This document shows, one piece after another, positions 8,080 through 17,326 of a stretch of DNA of 64,000 bases (the stretch's first letter is position 1; each line of letters begins with the position of its first letter). Source of the stretch: Streptomyces sp. Ru71 (lineage in GTDB: Bacteria; Actinomycetota; Actinomycetes; Streptomycetales; Streptomycetaceae); assembly GCF_002920535.1 (NCBI RefSeq), contig NZ_PQSS01000003.1, forward strand, positions 186,001 to 250,000. Reading direction: 5' to 3'. The notes under the pieces are model-generated. The model searched no databases. It was given only the letters and a program-made list of their open reading frames with translations, and was not told the DNA's origin. A program made the position numbers and the translations under genes.

Positions 8080-8589
8080 ATGTCAGAGCTGACCCTCACG
8101 GTCATGCGGCTGGGTTTCCTGGCCGTCCTGTGGCTGTTCGTGATCGTGGCCGTGCAGGTCATCCGCAGCGACCTGTTCGGAACGCGCGTCACCCAGCGCG
8201 GCGCCCGACGGGAGGCCGCGCGGCCCCAGCAGGCCCAGCGGCAGGCGCCGCCGCCCCAGCGCCAGCAGGCGAGCGGCGGGCGCCAGCGCCGTAACGCCCC
8301 CACCAAGCTCGTGGTGACCGAGGGCACCCTCACCGGCACCACCGTCGCGCTGCAGGGCCAGACCATCACTCTGGGCCGGGCGCACGACTCGACGATCGTG
8401 CTGGACGACGACTACGCCTCCAGCCGCCATGCCAGGATCTACCCGGACCAGGGCGGCCAGTGGATCGTCGAGGACCTGGGCTCCACCAACGGCACGTATC
8501 TCGACCGGACGCGGCTGACGACCCCCACGCCGATCCCGCTGGGTGCGCCGATCCGCATCGGCAAGACCGTCATCGAGCTGCGGAAGTAG
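8080..8589 (+). CDS. fhaB: FHA-domain protein FhaB (FipA-like), membrane anchored
   Basis: 169 residues starting 10 bp after fhaA. Residues 5-26 form one membrane helix (LTVMRLGFLAVLWLFVIVAVQVI). A basic Gln/Arg/Pro-rich linker follows (residues 40-75), then a C-terminal FHA domain (about 78-169) with LGRAHDS, SSRHARI and LGSTNGTYL. The FHA domain therefore faces the cytoplasm. In mycobacteria the equivalent protein links PknB phosphorylation to FtsZ/FtsQ and cell division. The next gene is the matching phosphatase. Confidence 0.92.
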   Translation: MSELTLTVMRLGFLAVLWLFVIVAVQVIRSDLFGTRVTQRGARREAARPQQAQRQAPPPQRQQASGGRQRRNAPTKLVVTEGTLTGTTVALQGQTITLGRAHDSTIVLDDDYASSRHARIYPDQGGQWIVEDLGSTNGTYLDRTRLTTPTPIPLGAPIRIGKTVIELRK

Positions 8590-8721
8590 TACGACAATGA
8601 GCGAGCGGAGCGAGCACGCAGCGGCGGTTCACACCCCGGACCCCGGCGCGCTCCCGACCGGAGGGTGGGCAGTGTGGCTCGACACGACCGGCTGCATGCG
8701 GAGCCGACGGGCGAGGTGGGC

Positions 8722-10254
8722 ATGAGTCTGTCACTGCGCTTCGCCGCCGGATCGCACAAAGGAATGATCCGCGAGGGCAACGAGGACTCCGGGTACGCGG
8801 GTCCGCGGCTGCTCGCGATCGCCGACGGCATGGGCGGCCAGGCCGCCGGTGAGGTCGCCTCCTCCGAGGTCATCTCCACCATCGTCGCCCTCGACGACGA
8901 CATCCCCGGCTCCGACATCCTCACCGCGCTCGGCGCCGCCGTGCAGCGCGCCAACGACCAGCTGCGGCAGATGGTCGAGGAGGACCCGTCCCTGGAGGGC
9001 ATGGGCACCACGCTCACCGCCCTGCTGTGGACCGGGCAGCGCCTCGGCCTCGTCCACGTCGGCGACTCCCGCGCCTACCTGCTGCGCGACGGCGTGCTCA
9101 CGCAGATCACGCAGGACCACACCTGGGTGCAGCGCCTGGTCGACGAGGGCCGCATCACCGAGGAAGAGGCCACCACCCACCCGCAGCGCTCCCTGCTGAT
9201 GCGCGCCCTCGGCAGCGGCGACCACGTCGAGCCGGACCTGTCGATCCGCGAGGTGCGGGCCGGCGACCGCTATCTGATCTGCTCCGACGGGCTGTCCGGA
9301 GTCGTCTCCCACCAGACGATGGAGGACACCCTCGCCAGCTACCAGGGCCCGCAGGAGACCGTGCAGCAGCTCATCGAGCTGGCGCTGCGCGGCGGCGGCC
9401 CCGACAACATCACCGTGATCGTCGCCGACGTGCTGGACCTGGACACCGGTGACACGCTCGCCGGGCAGCTGTCCGACACCCCGGTCGTGGTCGGCGCCGT
9501 CGCCGAGAACCAGCACCACCAGGGCGACAGCAACGGCATCATGCAGACCCCGGCCGGCCGCGCCTCGGGACTCGGCCGGCACGGCGGCGGGGGCGGCGAG
9601 TTCGGCCCGCCCGGCTCCGGCGACACCACCGGCTTCATCCCGGCCGGGAGCTTCGGCGACTGGGACGAGGGCGACTTCGCCAAGCCGCGCAAGAGCCGCA
9701 AGTGGCTCAAGAGATCGCTGTACTCGGCGCTGGCGCTGGCCGTCATCGGCGGCGGCCTGTACGGCGGCTGGCGCTGGACCCAGACCCAGTACTACGTCGG
9801 CACCAAGGACGAGCACGTCGCCCTGTACCGCGGCATCAACCAGGACCTGGCCTGGGTGTCGCTGTCCGAGGTGGAGAAGGACCACCCCGAGATCGAACTC
9901 AAGTACCTGCCGCCCTACCAGCAGAAGCAGGTCAAGAAGACGATCGTCGAGGGCGACCTGGCGAACGCCCAGAAGAAGATCGACGAGCTCGCCGTGCAGG
10001 CCTCCGCCTGCAAGAAGCAGGCCGAGCGCAACGCCGCCGAGAGCGAGCACAACGCGCGGACGGGCGAGGGCGAGGCCGGAGGCACCACGGGAACCACTCC
10101 CGCCTCCTTCACGTCCAAGGTCACACCGACCCCATCGGCCACGGGAACCCCCAAGGCCCCGTCCACCTCACCGACCCCCACCGCCACTCCCAGCCCCGGC
10201 CCCAGCCTCTCGGAGGAAGAGCAGAAGGTCGTCTCGCTGTGCGGTAAGCAGTAG
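8722..10254 (+). CDS. pstP: PP2C-type Ser/Thr protein phosphatase (PstP)
   Basis: 510 residues from the ATG at 8722, after GAGGTGG. A start 57 bp upstream lacks a ribosome site. The PP2C metal-binding residues are in NEDSGYA and ADGMGGQAAGEV, with later motifs GTTLTALLW, VGDSRAYLLRDG and GGPDNITVIV, covering about residues 5-240. A membrane helix follows near residues 332-350 (LYSALALAVIGGGLYGGW), then an external coiled region and a Thr/Pro-rich tail. It dephosphorylates PknB and its substrates. The acidic-basic linker between phosphatase and helix is Gly-rich. Confidence 0.93.
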   Translation: MSLSLRFAAGSHKGMIREGNEDSGYAGPRLLAIADGMGGQAAGEVASSEVISTIVALDDDIPGSDILTALGAAVQRANDQLRQMVEEDPSLEGMGTTLTALLWTGQRLGLVHVGDSRAYLLRDGVLTQITQDHTWVQRLVDEGRITEEEATTHPQRSLLMRALGSGDHVEPDLSIREVRAGDRYLICSDGLSGVVSHQTMEDTLASYQGPQETVQQLIELALRGGGPDNITVIVADVLDLDTGDTLAGQLSDTPVVVGAVAENQHHQGDSNGIMQTPAGRASGLGRHGGGGGEFGPPGSGDTTGFIPAGSFGDWDEGDFAKPRKSRKWLKRSLYSALALAVIGGGLYGGWRWTQTQYYVGTKDEHVALYRGINQDLAWVSLSEVEKDHPEIELKYLPPYQQKQVKKTIVEGDLANAQKKIDELAVQASACKKQAERNAAESEHNARTGEGEAGGTTGTTPASFTSKVTPTPSATGTPKAPSTSPTPTATPSPGPSLSEEEQKVVSLCGKQ

Positions 10255-10281
10255 GCAAGCCGTGAGAGGCCCTGTCACACG

Positions 10282-11721
10282 ATGAGCAGTACTACCAACA
10301 CGTCGACGCACCACACGTCCACGATCGGCTCCATCGGCACGCCGAGCCGACGCAACACCGAGCTCGCGCTGCTGGTGTTCGCCGTCGCCATCCCGGTGTT
10401 CGCCTACGCCAACGTCGGACTCGCGATCAACGACGAGGTGCCCGCCGGGCTGCTGAGCTACGGCCTCGGCCTCGGTCTGCTGGCCGGCGTCGCCCACCTC
10501 GTCGTCCGCAAGTTCGCGCCGTACGCGGACCCGCTGCTGCTGCCGCTGGCCACGCTGCTCAACGGGCTCGGCCTGGTCGTCATCTGGCGCCTGGACCAGT
10601 CGAAACTGCTGCAGTCCATCAAGCAGGCCGGCACCGCCGCGCCGCGCCAGCTGATGTACACCGCGATGGGCATCGCCCTGTTCATCGTCGTGCTGATCTT
10701 CCTCAAGGACCACCGCGTCCTGCAGCGCTACACCTACATCTCCATGGTCGGCGCGCTGTTCCTGCTGCTGCTGCCGCTGGTGCCGGGCCTCGGCCAGAAC
10801 ATCTACGGCGCCAAGATCTGGATCTCCGTCGCCGGCTTCTCCATCCAGCCCGGTGAGTTCGCCAAGATCGTGCTCGCGGTGTTCTTCGCCGGCTATCTGA
10901 TGGTGAAGCGGGACGCGCTCGCGCTCGCCAGCCGCCGCTTCATGGGCCTGTACCTGCCGCGCGGCCGTGACCTCGGCCCGATCCTGGTGGTCTGGTTCAT
11001 CTCGATCCTCATCCTGGTCTTCGAGACCGACCTCGGCACCTCCCTGCTGTTCTTCGGCATGTTCGTGATCATGCTGTACGTCGCCACCGAGCGGACCAGC
11101 TGGATCGTCTTCGGTCTGCTGATGTCCGGCGCCGGCGCGGTGGGCGTGGCGAGCTTCGAGCCGCACGTCCAGCAGCGTGTGCAGGCCTGGCTCGACCCGA
11201 TGAAGGAGTACACGCTCTCCCGGCAGGGCGTCGCCGGCCACTCCGAGCAGGCGATGCAGGCGCTGTGGGCGTTCGGCTCCGGCGGCACCCTCGGCTCCGG
11301 CCTCGGCCAGGGCCACAGCGACCTGATCCGGTTCGCCGCCAACTCCGACTTCATCCTGGCCACCTTCGGCGAGGAGCTGGGCCTGGCCGGCATCATGGCG
11401 CTGCTGCTGATCTACGGCCTGATCGTCGAGCGCGGCGTGCGCACCGCCCTCGCCGCCCGCGACCCCTTCGGCAAGCTGCTCGCCATCGGCCTGTCCGGCG
11501 CGTTCGCGCTGCAGGTGTTCGTCGTGGCCGGCGGTGTGATGGGCCTCATCCCGCTCACCGGTATGACGATGCCCTTCCTGGCGTACGGCGGTTCCTCCGT
11601 CATCGCCAACTGGGCGCTGATCGGCATCCTGATCCGGATCAGCGACACCGCGCGCCGCCCGGCACCCGCACCCGCCAGCAACCCCGACGCCGAGATGACC
11701 CAGGTGGTCCGTCCGTCATGA
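10282..11721 (+). CDS. rodA: SEDS glycosyltransferase (RodA/FtsW/SpoVE family)
   Basis: 479 residues with about ten to twelve membrane helices. SEDS features include PGEFAKIVLAVFFAGYL, ETDLGTSLLFFGMF, and the C-terminal GMTMPFLAYGGSSVIANWALIGIL signature. SEDS proteins polymerise lipid II into glycan strands with a cognate class B PBP, here the overlapping pbpA. The position in a fha-pstP-pbpA-pknB operon points to the RodA/elongation-type paralogue rather than the division FtsW of the dcw cluster. The stop overlaps the pbpA start (ATGA), so translation is probably coupled. Confidence 0.92.
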   Translation: MSSTTNTSTHHTSTIGSIGTPSRRNTELALLVFAVAIPVFAYANVGLAINDEVPAGLLSYGLGLGLLAGVAHLVVRKFAPYADPLLLPLATLLNGLGLVVIWRLDQSKLLQSIKQAGTAAPRQLMYTAMGIALFIVVLIFLKDHRVLQRYTYISMVGALFLLLLPLVPGLGQNIYGAKIWISVAGFSIQPGEFAKIVLAVFFAGYLMVKRDALALASRRFMGLYLPRGRDLGPILVVWFISILILVFETDLGTSLLFFGMFVIMLYVATERTSWIVFGLLMSGAGAVGVASFEPHVQQRVQAWLDPMKEYTLSRQGVAGHSEQAMQALWAFGSGGTLGSGLGQGHSDLIRFAANSDFILATFGEELGLAGIMALLLIYGLIVERGVRTALAARDPFGKLLAIGLSGAFALQVFVVAGGVMGLIPLTGMTMPFLAYGGSSVIANWALIGILIRISDTARRPAPAPASNPDAEMTQVVRPS

Positions 11722-13202
11722 ACAAGCCCCTGCGACGCATCGCGATCTTCTGCGGCCTGCTCGTCCTCACCCTGCTCATCCGCGACAACTGGCTGCAGTA
11801 CGTCAAGGCCGACTCGCTGGCCGGCGACAAGGACAACCGCCGCGTCACCATCGCCCGCTACTCCACCCCGCGCGGCGACATCATCGTCGACGGCGCCCCG
11901 ATCACCGGGTCGGCGAAGACGAGCACGACCGGGCTGAACGACCTGGAGTTCAAGCGCACCTACAAGAACGGCCCCATGTGGGCGCCGGTCACCGGGTACG
12001 CCTCGCAGGCCTTCGGGGCCAACCAGCTGGAGTCCATCGAGGACGAGATCCTCAGCGGCACCGACGACCGCCTGTTCTTCCGCAACACCCTCGACATGGT
12101 CACCGGCAAGGAGAAGCAGGGCGGCAACGTCGTCACCACGCTCAACGGGGCCGCGCAGAAGGCCGCCTACAACGGCCTGAAGAAGCAGGGCGGCAAGGGC
12201 GCCGTGGTCGCGCTGGACCCGGCCACCGGCAAGATCCTCGCGCTCGCCTCCTACCCGTCGTACGACCCGTCGGCCTTCGCCGGGAACACCGACGACGACG
12301 CCAAGGCCTGGCAGAAGCTGCAGAAGAAGGACAACCCCAGCGACCCGATGCTGAACCGGGCGCTGCGCGAGACCTACCCGCCGGGCTCCACCTTCAAGGT
12401 CGTCACCGCCGCGGCCGCGCTGGAGAACGGCCTGTACCCGGACGCCGACACCAACACGCGCTCGCCGCTTCCGTGGGTGATGCCGGGCACCACGACCGAG
12501 CTGAAGAACGAGGGCAACATCCCCTGCGAGAACGCCACCATGCGTGAGGCGCTGCGGGTGTCCTGCAACACCGTCTTCGGCAAGATCGGTGCCGACCTCG
12601 GCAACGACAAGATGCTCGCGGAGGCCAAGAAGTTCGGCTTCGACGCCGAGCAGTTCACGCCGGTGCGCTCCAGCGCCTCCGTCTTCTCCGACGACATGAA
12701 CAAGTCGCAGACCGCGCTGTCCTCCATCGGCCAGTTCAACACCGCCGCGACGCCGCTGCAGATGGCCATGGTCGCCTCCGCGGTCGCCAACGACGGCAAG
12801 CTGATGAAGCCGTACATGGTCGACAAGCTCCAGACGTCGGGCGTCGACACCCTGGAGCAGACCGACCCGCAGGAGCTGAGCCGGCCGCTGTCGTCGAAGA
12901 ACGCGCAGATCCTGCAGTCGATGATGGAGACCGTGGTCAAGGACGGCACCGGCAAGAACGCGCAGATCGACGGCGTCACCGTCGGCGGCAAGACCGGTAC
13001 CGCCCAGCACGGTGTGGAGAACAGCGCGAACCCCTACGCCTGGTTCATCTCCTACGCCAAGCTCGCCGACGGCAGCTCGCCGGTCGCGGTCGCCGTCGTC
13101 GTCGAGGACGAGAACGCCAACCGTGACGACATCTCCGGCGGCGGTCTCGCCGCCCCCATCGCCAGGAGCGTGATGGAGGCGGTCATCAACAGCAAGAAGT
13201 GA
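11718..13202 (+). CDS. pbpA: Class B penicillin-binding protein PbpA
   Basis: 494 residues; the ATG overlaps the rodA stop by 4 bp. An N-terminal membrane anchor (residues 6-22) precedes a PBP dimerisation region and a transpeptidase domain. The active-site motifs are Ser224-T-F-K, Ser282-C-Asn284 and Lys425-T-G-T. The enzyme cross-links peptidoglycan stem peptides outside the membrane and is the partner of the adjacent SEDS polymerase. The length is typical for actinobacterial PbpA. It is the usual penicillin-sensitive transpeptidase type, with no sign of a low-affinity insertion. Confidence 0.94.
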   Translation: MNKPLRRIAIFCGLLVLTLLIRDNWLQYVKADSLAGDKDNRRVTIARYSTPRGDIIVDGAPITGSAKTSTTGLNDLEFKRTYKNGPMWAPVTGYASQAFGANQLESIEDEILSGTDDRLFFRNTLDMVTGKEKQGGNVVTTLNGAAQKAAYNGLKKQGGKGAVVALDPATGKILALASYPSYDPSAFAGNTDDDAKAWQKLQKKDNPSDPMLNRALRETYPPGSTFKVVTAAAALENGLYPDADTNTRSPLPWVMPGTTTELKNEGNIPCENATMREALRVSCNTVFGKIGADLGNDKMLAEAKKFGFDAEQFTPVRSSASVFSDDMNKSQTALSSIGQFNTAATPLQMAMVASAVANDGKLMKPYMVDKLQTSGVDTLEQTDPQELSRPLSSKNAQILQSMMETVVKDGTGKNAQIDGVTVGGKTGTAQHGVENSANPYAWFISYAKLADGSSPVAVAVVVEDENANRDDISGGGLAAPIARSVMEAVINSKK

Positions 13203-13370
13203 CGTCGTTCACGTCGTCCGCACAAGGCCGCACGATGCGATACCGGTCCTGTATCGGGTGACGGGCTCGGCCGGGTCACACCAACCGATCCGGGTACGGT
13301 AGGCCGGACGACAGCCTCCGGCCGCACGGGCGTGCCGGTCGGGACCGATGGAGAGGGCTGGTAGGTAGCT

Positions 13371-15368
13371 ATGGAAGAGCCGCGTCGCCTCGGCGGCCGG
13401 TACGAGCTGGGCCAGGTGCTCGGCCGTGGTGGCATGGCGGAGGTCTACCTCGCGCAGGACACCCGCCTCGGCCGCACGGTGGCGGTGAAGACGCTGCGCG
13501 CGGACCTCGCGCGCGACCCGTCCTTCCAGGCCCGCTTCCGCCGGGAGGCCCAGTCGGCCGCCTCGCTCAACCATCCCGCGATCGTCGCGGTCTACGACAC
13601 GGGCGAGGACTACATCGACGGGGTCTCGATCCCGTACATCGTCATGGAGTACGTCGACGGCTCCACCCTGCGTGAGCTTCTTCACTCCGGCCGCAAGCTG
13701 CTGCCGGAGCGCGCGATGGAGATGACCGTCGGCATCCTCCAGGGCCTGGAGTACGCCCACCGCAGTGGCATCGTCCACCGCGACATCAAACCGGCCAACG
13801 TCATGCTGACCCGCACCGGCCAGGTGAAGGTCATGGACTTCGGCATCGCCCGCGCCATGGGCGACTCCGGCATGACGATGACGCAGACCGCGGCGGTGAT
13901 CGGCACCGCGCAGTACCTGTCGCCGGAGCAGGCCAAGGGCGAGCAGGTCGACGCGCGCTCCGACCTGTACTCGACGGGCTGTCTGCTCTACGAACTCCTC
14001 ACGGTGCGCCCGCCGTTCGTCGGCGACTCCCCCGTGGCCGTGGCCTACCAGCACGTACGGGAAGAACCGCAGGCCCCTTCGGTCTTCGACCCCGAGATCA
14101 CGCCCGAGATGGACGCGATCGTGCTGAAGGCACTGGTCAAGGACCCGAACTACCGCTACCAGTCGGCCGACGAGATGCGCGCCGACATCGAGGCCTGCCT
14201 CGACGGCCAGCCCGTCGCCGCCACCGCGGCCATGGGCTCGGTGGCCTACGGCGGCTACCCCGACGACCAGCCGACGACCGCGCTGCGCTCGGACGGCGGT
14301 CCCGCCGGGGCGACGACGATGCTGCCGCCGATGAACCCGGACGACGGGGGCTACGGCTACGACGACCGTCCGGACCGGCGCCGCCAGAAGAAGTCCAACA
14401 CGTCCACGATCCTGCTGGTCGTCGCGGCGATCCTGGTCCTGGTGGGCGCGATCCTGATCGGCAAGTACATCTTCTCGGGCAGCGGCGTCGGCAACGACAA
14501 GGTGCCGGTGCCGCAGTTCATCGGCCTGTCGCAGGCGCAGGCACAGAAGATCGCCGAGAACTCGGACCTGAAGCTGTCGGCCACCGAGAAGCCCTGCGAG
14601 GACCAGGCCAAGGGCAACATCTGCTCGCAGGATCCGGTGGCGAAGACCGAGGTCGACAAGAACAGCACGGTCAACATCGTGGTGTCCACGGGCGCCCCGA
14701 AGGTGGCCGTGCCCAGCGTGCTCGGCAAGAGCTTCGACGACGCCAAGGCGCTGCTGGAGGGCGACCAGTACCAGTTCAAGGTCGAGAAGAAGACCGAGGT
14801 CTCCTCCGAGGCCGAGGGCACGGTTCTCGACCAGAACCCCAAGCTCGGTGAAGAGGTCGAGAAGGGCTCCACGGTCACCCTCACCGTCGCCAAGGCGGAG
14901 GAGAAGGCGACCGTCCCGGACGTCGTCGGCCAGTCCTGTGACGCCGCCAAGGCCCAGATGCAGGCCAACGACCTGACCGGCAACTGCACCGAGCAGGAGA
15001 CCCAGGACCAGAACCAGGTCGGCAAGGTCATCTCGACCACGCCGCAGGCCGGCTCCCAGGTCGACAAGGGCTCCTCGGTCCAGATCGTCGTCGGCAAGGC
15101 CCCGCAGAACCAGCAGGTCCAGGTCCCGCCGGTGCAGAGCCAGAAGCTGAAGGACGCCAGGAAGGCGCTGGAGGCCGCCGGCCTCACCGTCGGCCAGATC
15201 TCCGGCTCCGACGACGACAACGCGATCGTCATCGGCTCCAACCCGCCGCAGGGCTCCACGGTCAACAGGGGCCAGACGGTCGACCTGTTCACCATGGGCG
15301 GCGGGGGCAACAACGGCGGCAACAACGGCGGCGGTACGCAGTTCTTCGGCGGCGCCACCGGCGGATAG
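13371..15368 (+). CDS. pknB: PASTA-domain Ser/Thr protein kinase PknB
   Basis: 665 residues, 168 bp after pbpA. The kinase domain (about residues 8-275) has a glycine loop (LGRGGMAEVYLA), VAVKTLR with the ATP lysine, HRDIKPANVML, MDFGIARAMG and the GTAQYLSPEQAKGEQ activation/APE region. A single membrane helix lies at about 344-367 (STILLVVAAILVLVGAILIGKYIF). Four extracellular PASTA repeats follow (about 372-645), and a Gly/Asn-rich tail ends the protein. PASTA domains sense muropeptides or lipid II. The kinase regulates growth, wall synthesis and division with PstP and the FHA proteins upstream. Confidence 0.95.
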   Translation: MEEPRRLGGRYELGQVLGRGGMAEVYLAQDTRLGRTVAVKTLRADLARDPSFQARFRREAQSAASLNHPAIVAVYDTGEDYIDGVSIPYIVMEYVDGSTLRELLHSGRKLLPERAMEMTVGILQGLEYAHRSGIVHRDIKPANVMLTRTGQVKVMDFGIARAMGDSGMTMTQTAAVIGTAQYLSPEQAKGEQVDARSDLYSTGCLLYELLTVRPPFVGDSPVAVAYQHVREEPQAPSVFDPEITPEMDAIVLKALVKDPNYRYQSADEMRADIEACLDGQPVAATAAMGSVAYGGYPDDQPTTALRSDGGPAGATTMLPPMNPDDGGYGYDDRPDRRRQKKSNTSTILLVVAAILVLVGAILIGKYIFSGSGVGNDKVPVPQFIGLSQAQAQKIAENSDLKLSATEKPCEDQAKGNICSQDPVAKTEVDKNSTVNIVVSTGAPKVAVPSVLGKSFDDAKALLEGDQYQFKVEKKTEVSSEAEGTVLDQNPKLGEEVEKGSTVTLTVAKAEEKATVPDVVGQSCDAAKAQMQANDLTGNCTEQETQDQNQVGKVISTTPQAGSQVDKGSSVQIVVGKAPQNQQVQVPPVQSQKLKDARKALEAAGLTVGQISGSDDDNAIVIGSNPPQGSTVNRGQTVDLFTMGGGGNNGGNNGGGTQFFGGATGG

Positions 15369-15397
15369 CCCCGCACGCGGCACCGACCCCGCTGACA

Positions 15398-15443
15398 CGG
15401 CGAGAGCCCCGGCCCCCTTTCGGGGGGGCCGGGGCTCTCGCCG
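15398..15443. terminator. Strong bidirectional hairpin after pknB
   Basis: A long inverted repeat with about 20 bp of stem (CGGCGAGAGCCCCGGCCCCC paired with its complement) around a TTTC-containing loop. It separates the rightward pknB operon from the convergent sortase cluster. Confidence 0.9.
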
Positions 15444-15476
15444 TCCGGAGAGGCTGCCGGGCTCCTTGCCCTGGCG

Positions 15477-16217
15477 TCAGCCGGCCAGTTCCTTCGGCGG
15501 GGTGCGTGCGCTGTCGACCCTGTCCACCCGGACCAGCTCGCCCCACACCACGTAGCGGTAGCGGGAGGTGTAGACGGGGGTGCAGGTCGTCAGCGTGATG
15601 TAGTGGCCCGGCTTGGTCCTGCCGGACTCCTTCGGGACCGGGGTCAGGACGTCCACGTTGTACTTCGACGTCTCGGGCAGGACGGCGTACACCTTGTAGA
15701 CGTACCACTTGTCCTTCGTCTCGAAGACGATCGGGTCGCCCTGCTTCAGCTTGTCGATGTTGTGGAACTTCGCGCCGTGGCCGTCGCGGTGCGCGGCGAG
15801 GGTGAAGTTGCCCTCCTTGCCGGTCATGGGCAGCGTCGCCTTGACCGGGTCGGTGTAGTAGCCGGCGACGCCGTCGTTGAGGACCTTGGTGCTGGTGCCC
15901 TTCTCGACCAGCACCTCGCCGTTCTTCATCGCCGGCACGTGCAGGAAGCCGATGCCCTCACCGGTGTCGAGCGCGCCGGGCCCGGTGTCCTGCTCGGCCC
16001 AGTGCTCGCGCACCTTGTCGGCCTGCCGGCCCGCCGCCCGGTCGGCGACGACGTTCGTCCACCACAGCGAGTAGACGACGAACAGGCCGAGTACCAGGCC
16101 GGCCGTGATGAGAAGCTCACCGAAGACGCTGACCGCCATGGCGATCCGGCCGGTGCCCCGGCGACGCCCCGCCGGTCGAGGGGACGACGTCCCGGTGTCC
16201 TCTGCGGTCGCTGCCAC
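15477..16217 (-). CDS. Class E sortase (first copy)
   Basis: 246 residues from a GTG at 16217, 12 bp after the upstream sortase stop, with an AGGGA-type ribosome site. A cytoplasmic basic stretch and one membrane helix (about residues 34-52, FGELLITAGLVLGLFVVYSLWW) precede the sortase barrel. The catalytic triad appears as AAHRDGHG (His), TLTTCTPVY (Cys) and RYRYVVWGE (Arg). Class E sortases of Streptomyces attach LAxTG proteins, notably long chaplins, to peptidoglycan, so this protein probably acts on the outer membrane face during growth or aerial development. A very similar gene lies immediately upstream. Confidence 0.92.
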   Translation of the reverse strand: MAATAEDTGTSSPRPAGRRRGTGRIAMAVSVFGELLITAGLVLGLFVVYSLWWTNVVADRAAGRQADKVREHWAEQDTGPGALDTGEGIGFLHVPAMKNGEVLVEKGTSTKVLNDGVAGYYTDPVKATLPMTGKEGNFTLAAHRDGHGAKFHNIDKLKQGDPIVFETKDKWYVYKVYAVLPETSKYNVDVLTPVPKESGRTKPGHYITLTTCTPVYTSRYRYVVWGELVRVDRVDSARTPPKELAG

Positions 16218-16228
16218 TGTCCCTAGCC

Positions 16229-17326
16229 CTAACTGACGAGCGCATCCGGCTTGCCCTTGCTGCGCGGCCGTTCCTCGACCATCTTGCCCCAGACGATCAG
16301 CCGGTACTTGCTCGTGAACTCCGGCGTGCATGTCGTGAGGGTGATGTACCGGCCCGGTGCGGTGAAACCGGAGCCCGGCGGGACGGGGTCGAGCACGCTG
16401 GTGTTGCTGGGCGAGGTCACCGGCAGCGTCGACGTCATCTTGTACACGTAGTAGGTGTCCTGCGTCTCGACGACGACCTCGTCGCCCGGCTGGAGCCGGT
16501 TGATGTAGCGGAACGGCTCGCCGTGGGTGTTGCGGTGGCCGGCCAGTCCGAAGTTGCCGGTCTTGTCGCCCGGCATCGCCGTCTTCAGCGGAGCCTGCCC
16601 GTAGTGGCCGACCATGCCCTTGTCGAGCACCCGCTTGTTGCTGACGCCCTCGGCGATCGGCACGACCACGTCCAGCTTGGGGATGTGCAGGAGGGCGAAG
16701 CCCTGGCCCGGTTCGAAGACGCCCGGGCTGCGTTTGCCGTCCGCCCAGTCCTGCTGGAGGCTGTTCGCCTCCCGGCCGGCCTGCGCGTGGGCGCGCACGT
16801 TCGTCCACCACAGCTGGTAGGTGACGAACAGCAGCATCAGCACGCCGGTCGTGATGAACAGCTCGCCGATCACCCGGCTCGCGATGACGCCGGGACCGGG
16901 CTTGCGCGCCTTGGCGAGCCGGCGGGCCTCGACGCGGGAGCGGGGGGCGGGGGGCTGCTCGTCCTGCGCGGCCTCCCGTCGGCCGGCGGCGGGGCCGTGC
17001 CGGCCGCCGCGACGGCGCTTGGCGGCCTTTCTGCGGGCCGCTCGGCCGCCGGGTGTGACTTGGGTGGCACGCGAGGCTGAAGGGGCCTCAGAGGCCGGTA
17101 TGGCGGCGGAGGCGCCACCCCGGTCGGGCCCGGGCGGCGGGTCCACGCGCAGCGCCACTGTCTCGTCGGACAGCGGCGCATAGGGTCCGTAGGTCTGGGG
17201 GGCGGCCTGGGGGGCGACCCCTTCCTCCCGGTACGCCCCGTCCTGCGCCCCGTACGGCGACGTGCCGTGGGACCCGTACGGCTCCGCGCCGTACGAGTCC
17301 TCGCGCTCGGGGCGCAGCGCGGTCAC
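16229..17326 (-). CDS. Class E sortase (second copy, long disordered N-terminus)
   Basis: 365 residues. The GTG at 17326 overlaps the stop of the upstream amidotransferase gene (GTGA), indicating coupled translation. Residues 1-165 are a cytoplasmic, disordered, Pro/Gly/Tyr- then Arg/Lys-rich extension. A membrane helix lies near 175-195 (VIGELFITTGVLMLLFVTYQLWW), followed by a sortase domain with LAGHRNTHG, TLTTCTPEF and KYRLIVWGK. The adjacent sortase shares its domain pattern, consistent with a tandem duplication. In S. coelicolor two neighbouring class E sortases act together on chaplins. The long cytoplasmic tail could bind a regulator or be phosphorylated. Confidence 0.92.
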   Translation of the reverse strand: MTALRPEREDSYGAEPYGSHGTSPYGAQDGAYREEGVAPQAAPQTYGPYAPLSDETVALRVDPPPGPDRGGASAAIPASEAPSASRATQVTPGGRAARRKAAKRRRGGRHGPAAGRREAAQDEQPPAPRSRVEARRLAKARKPGPGVIASRVIGELFITTGVLMLLFVTYQLWWTNVRAHAQAGREANSLQQDWADGKRSPGVFEPGQGFALLHIPKLDVVVPIAEGVSNKRVLDKGMVGHYGQAPLKTAMPGDKTGNFGLAGHRNTHGEPFRYINRLQPGDEVVVETQDTYYVYKMTSTLPVTSPSNTSVLDPVPPGSGFTAPGRYITLTTCTPEFTSKYRLIVWGKMVEERPRSKGKPDALVS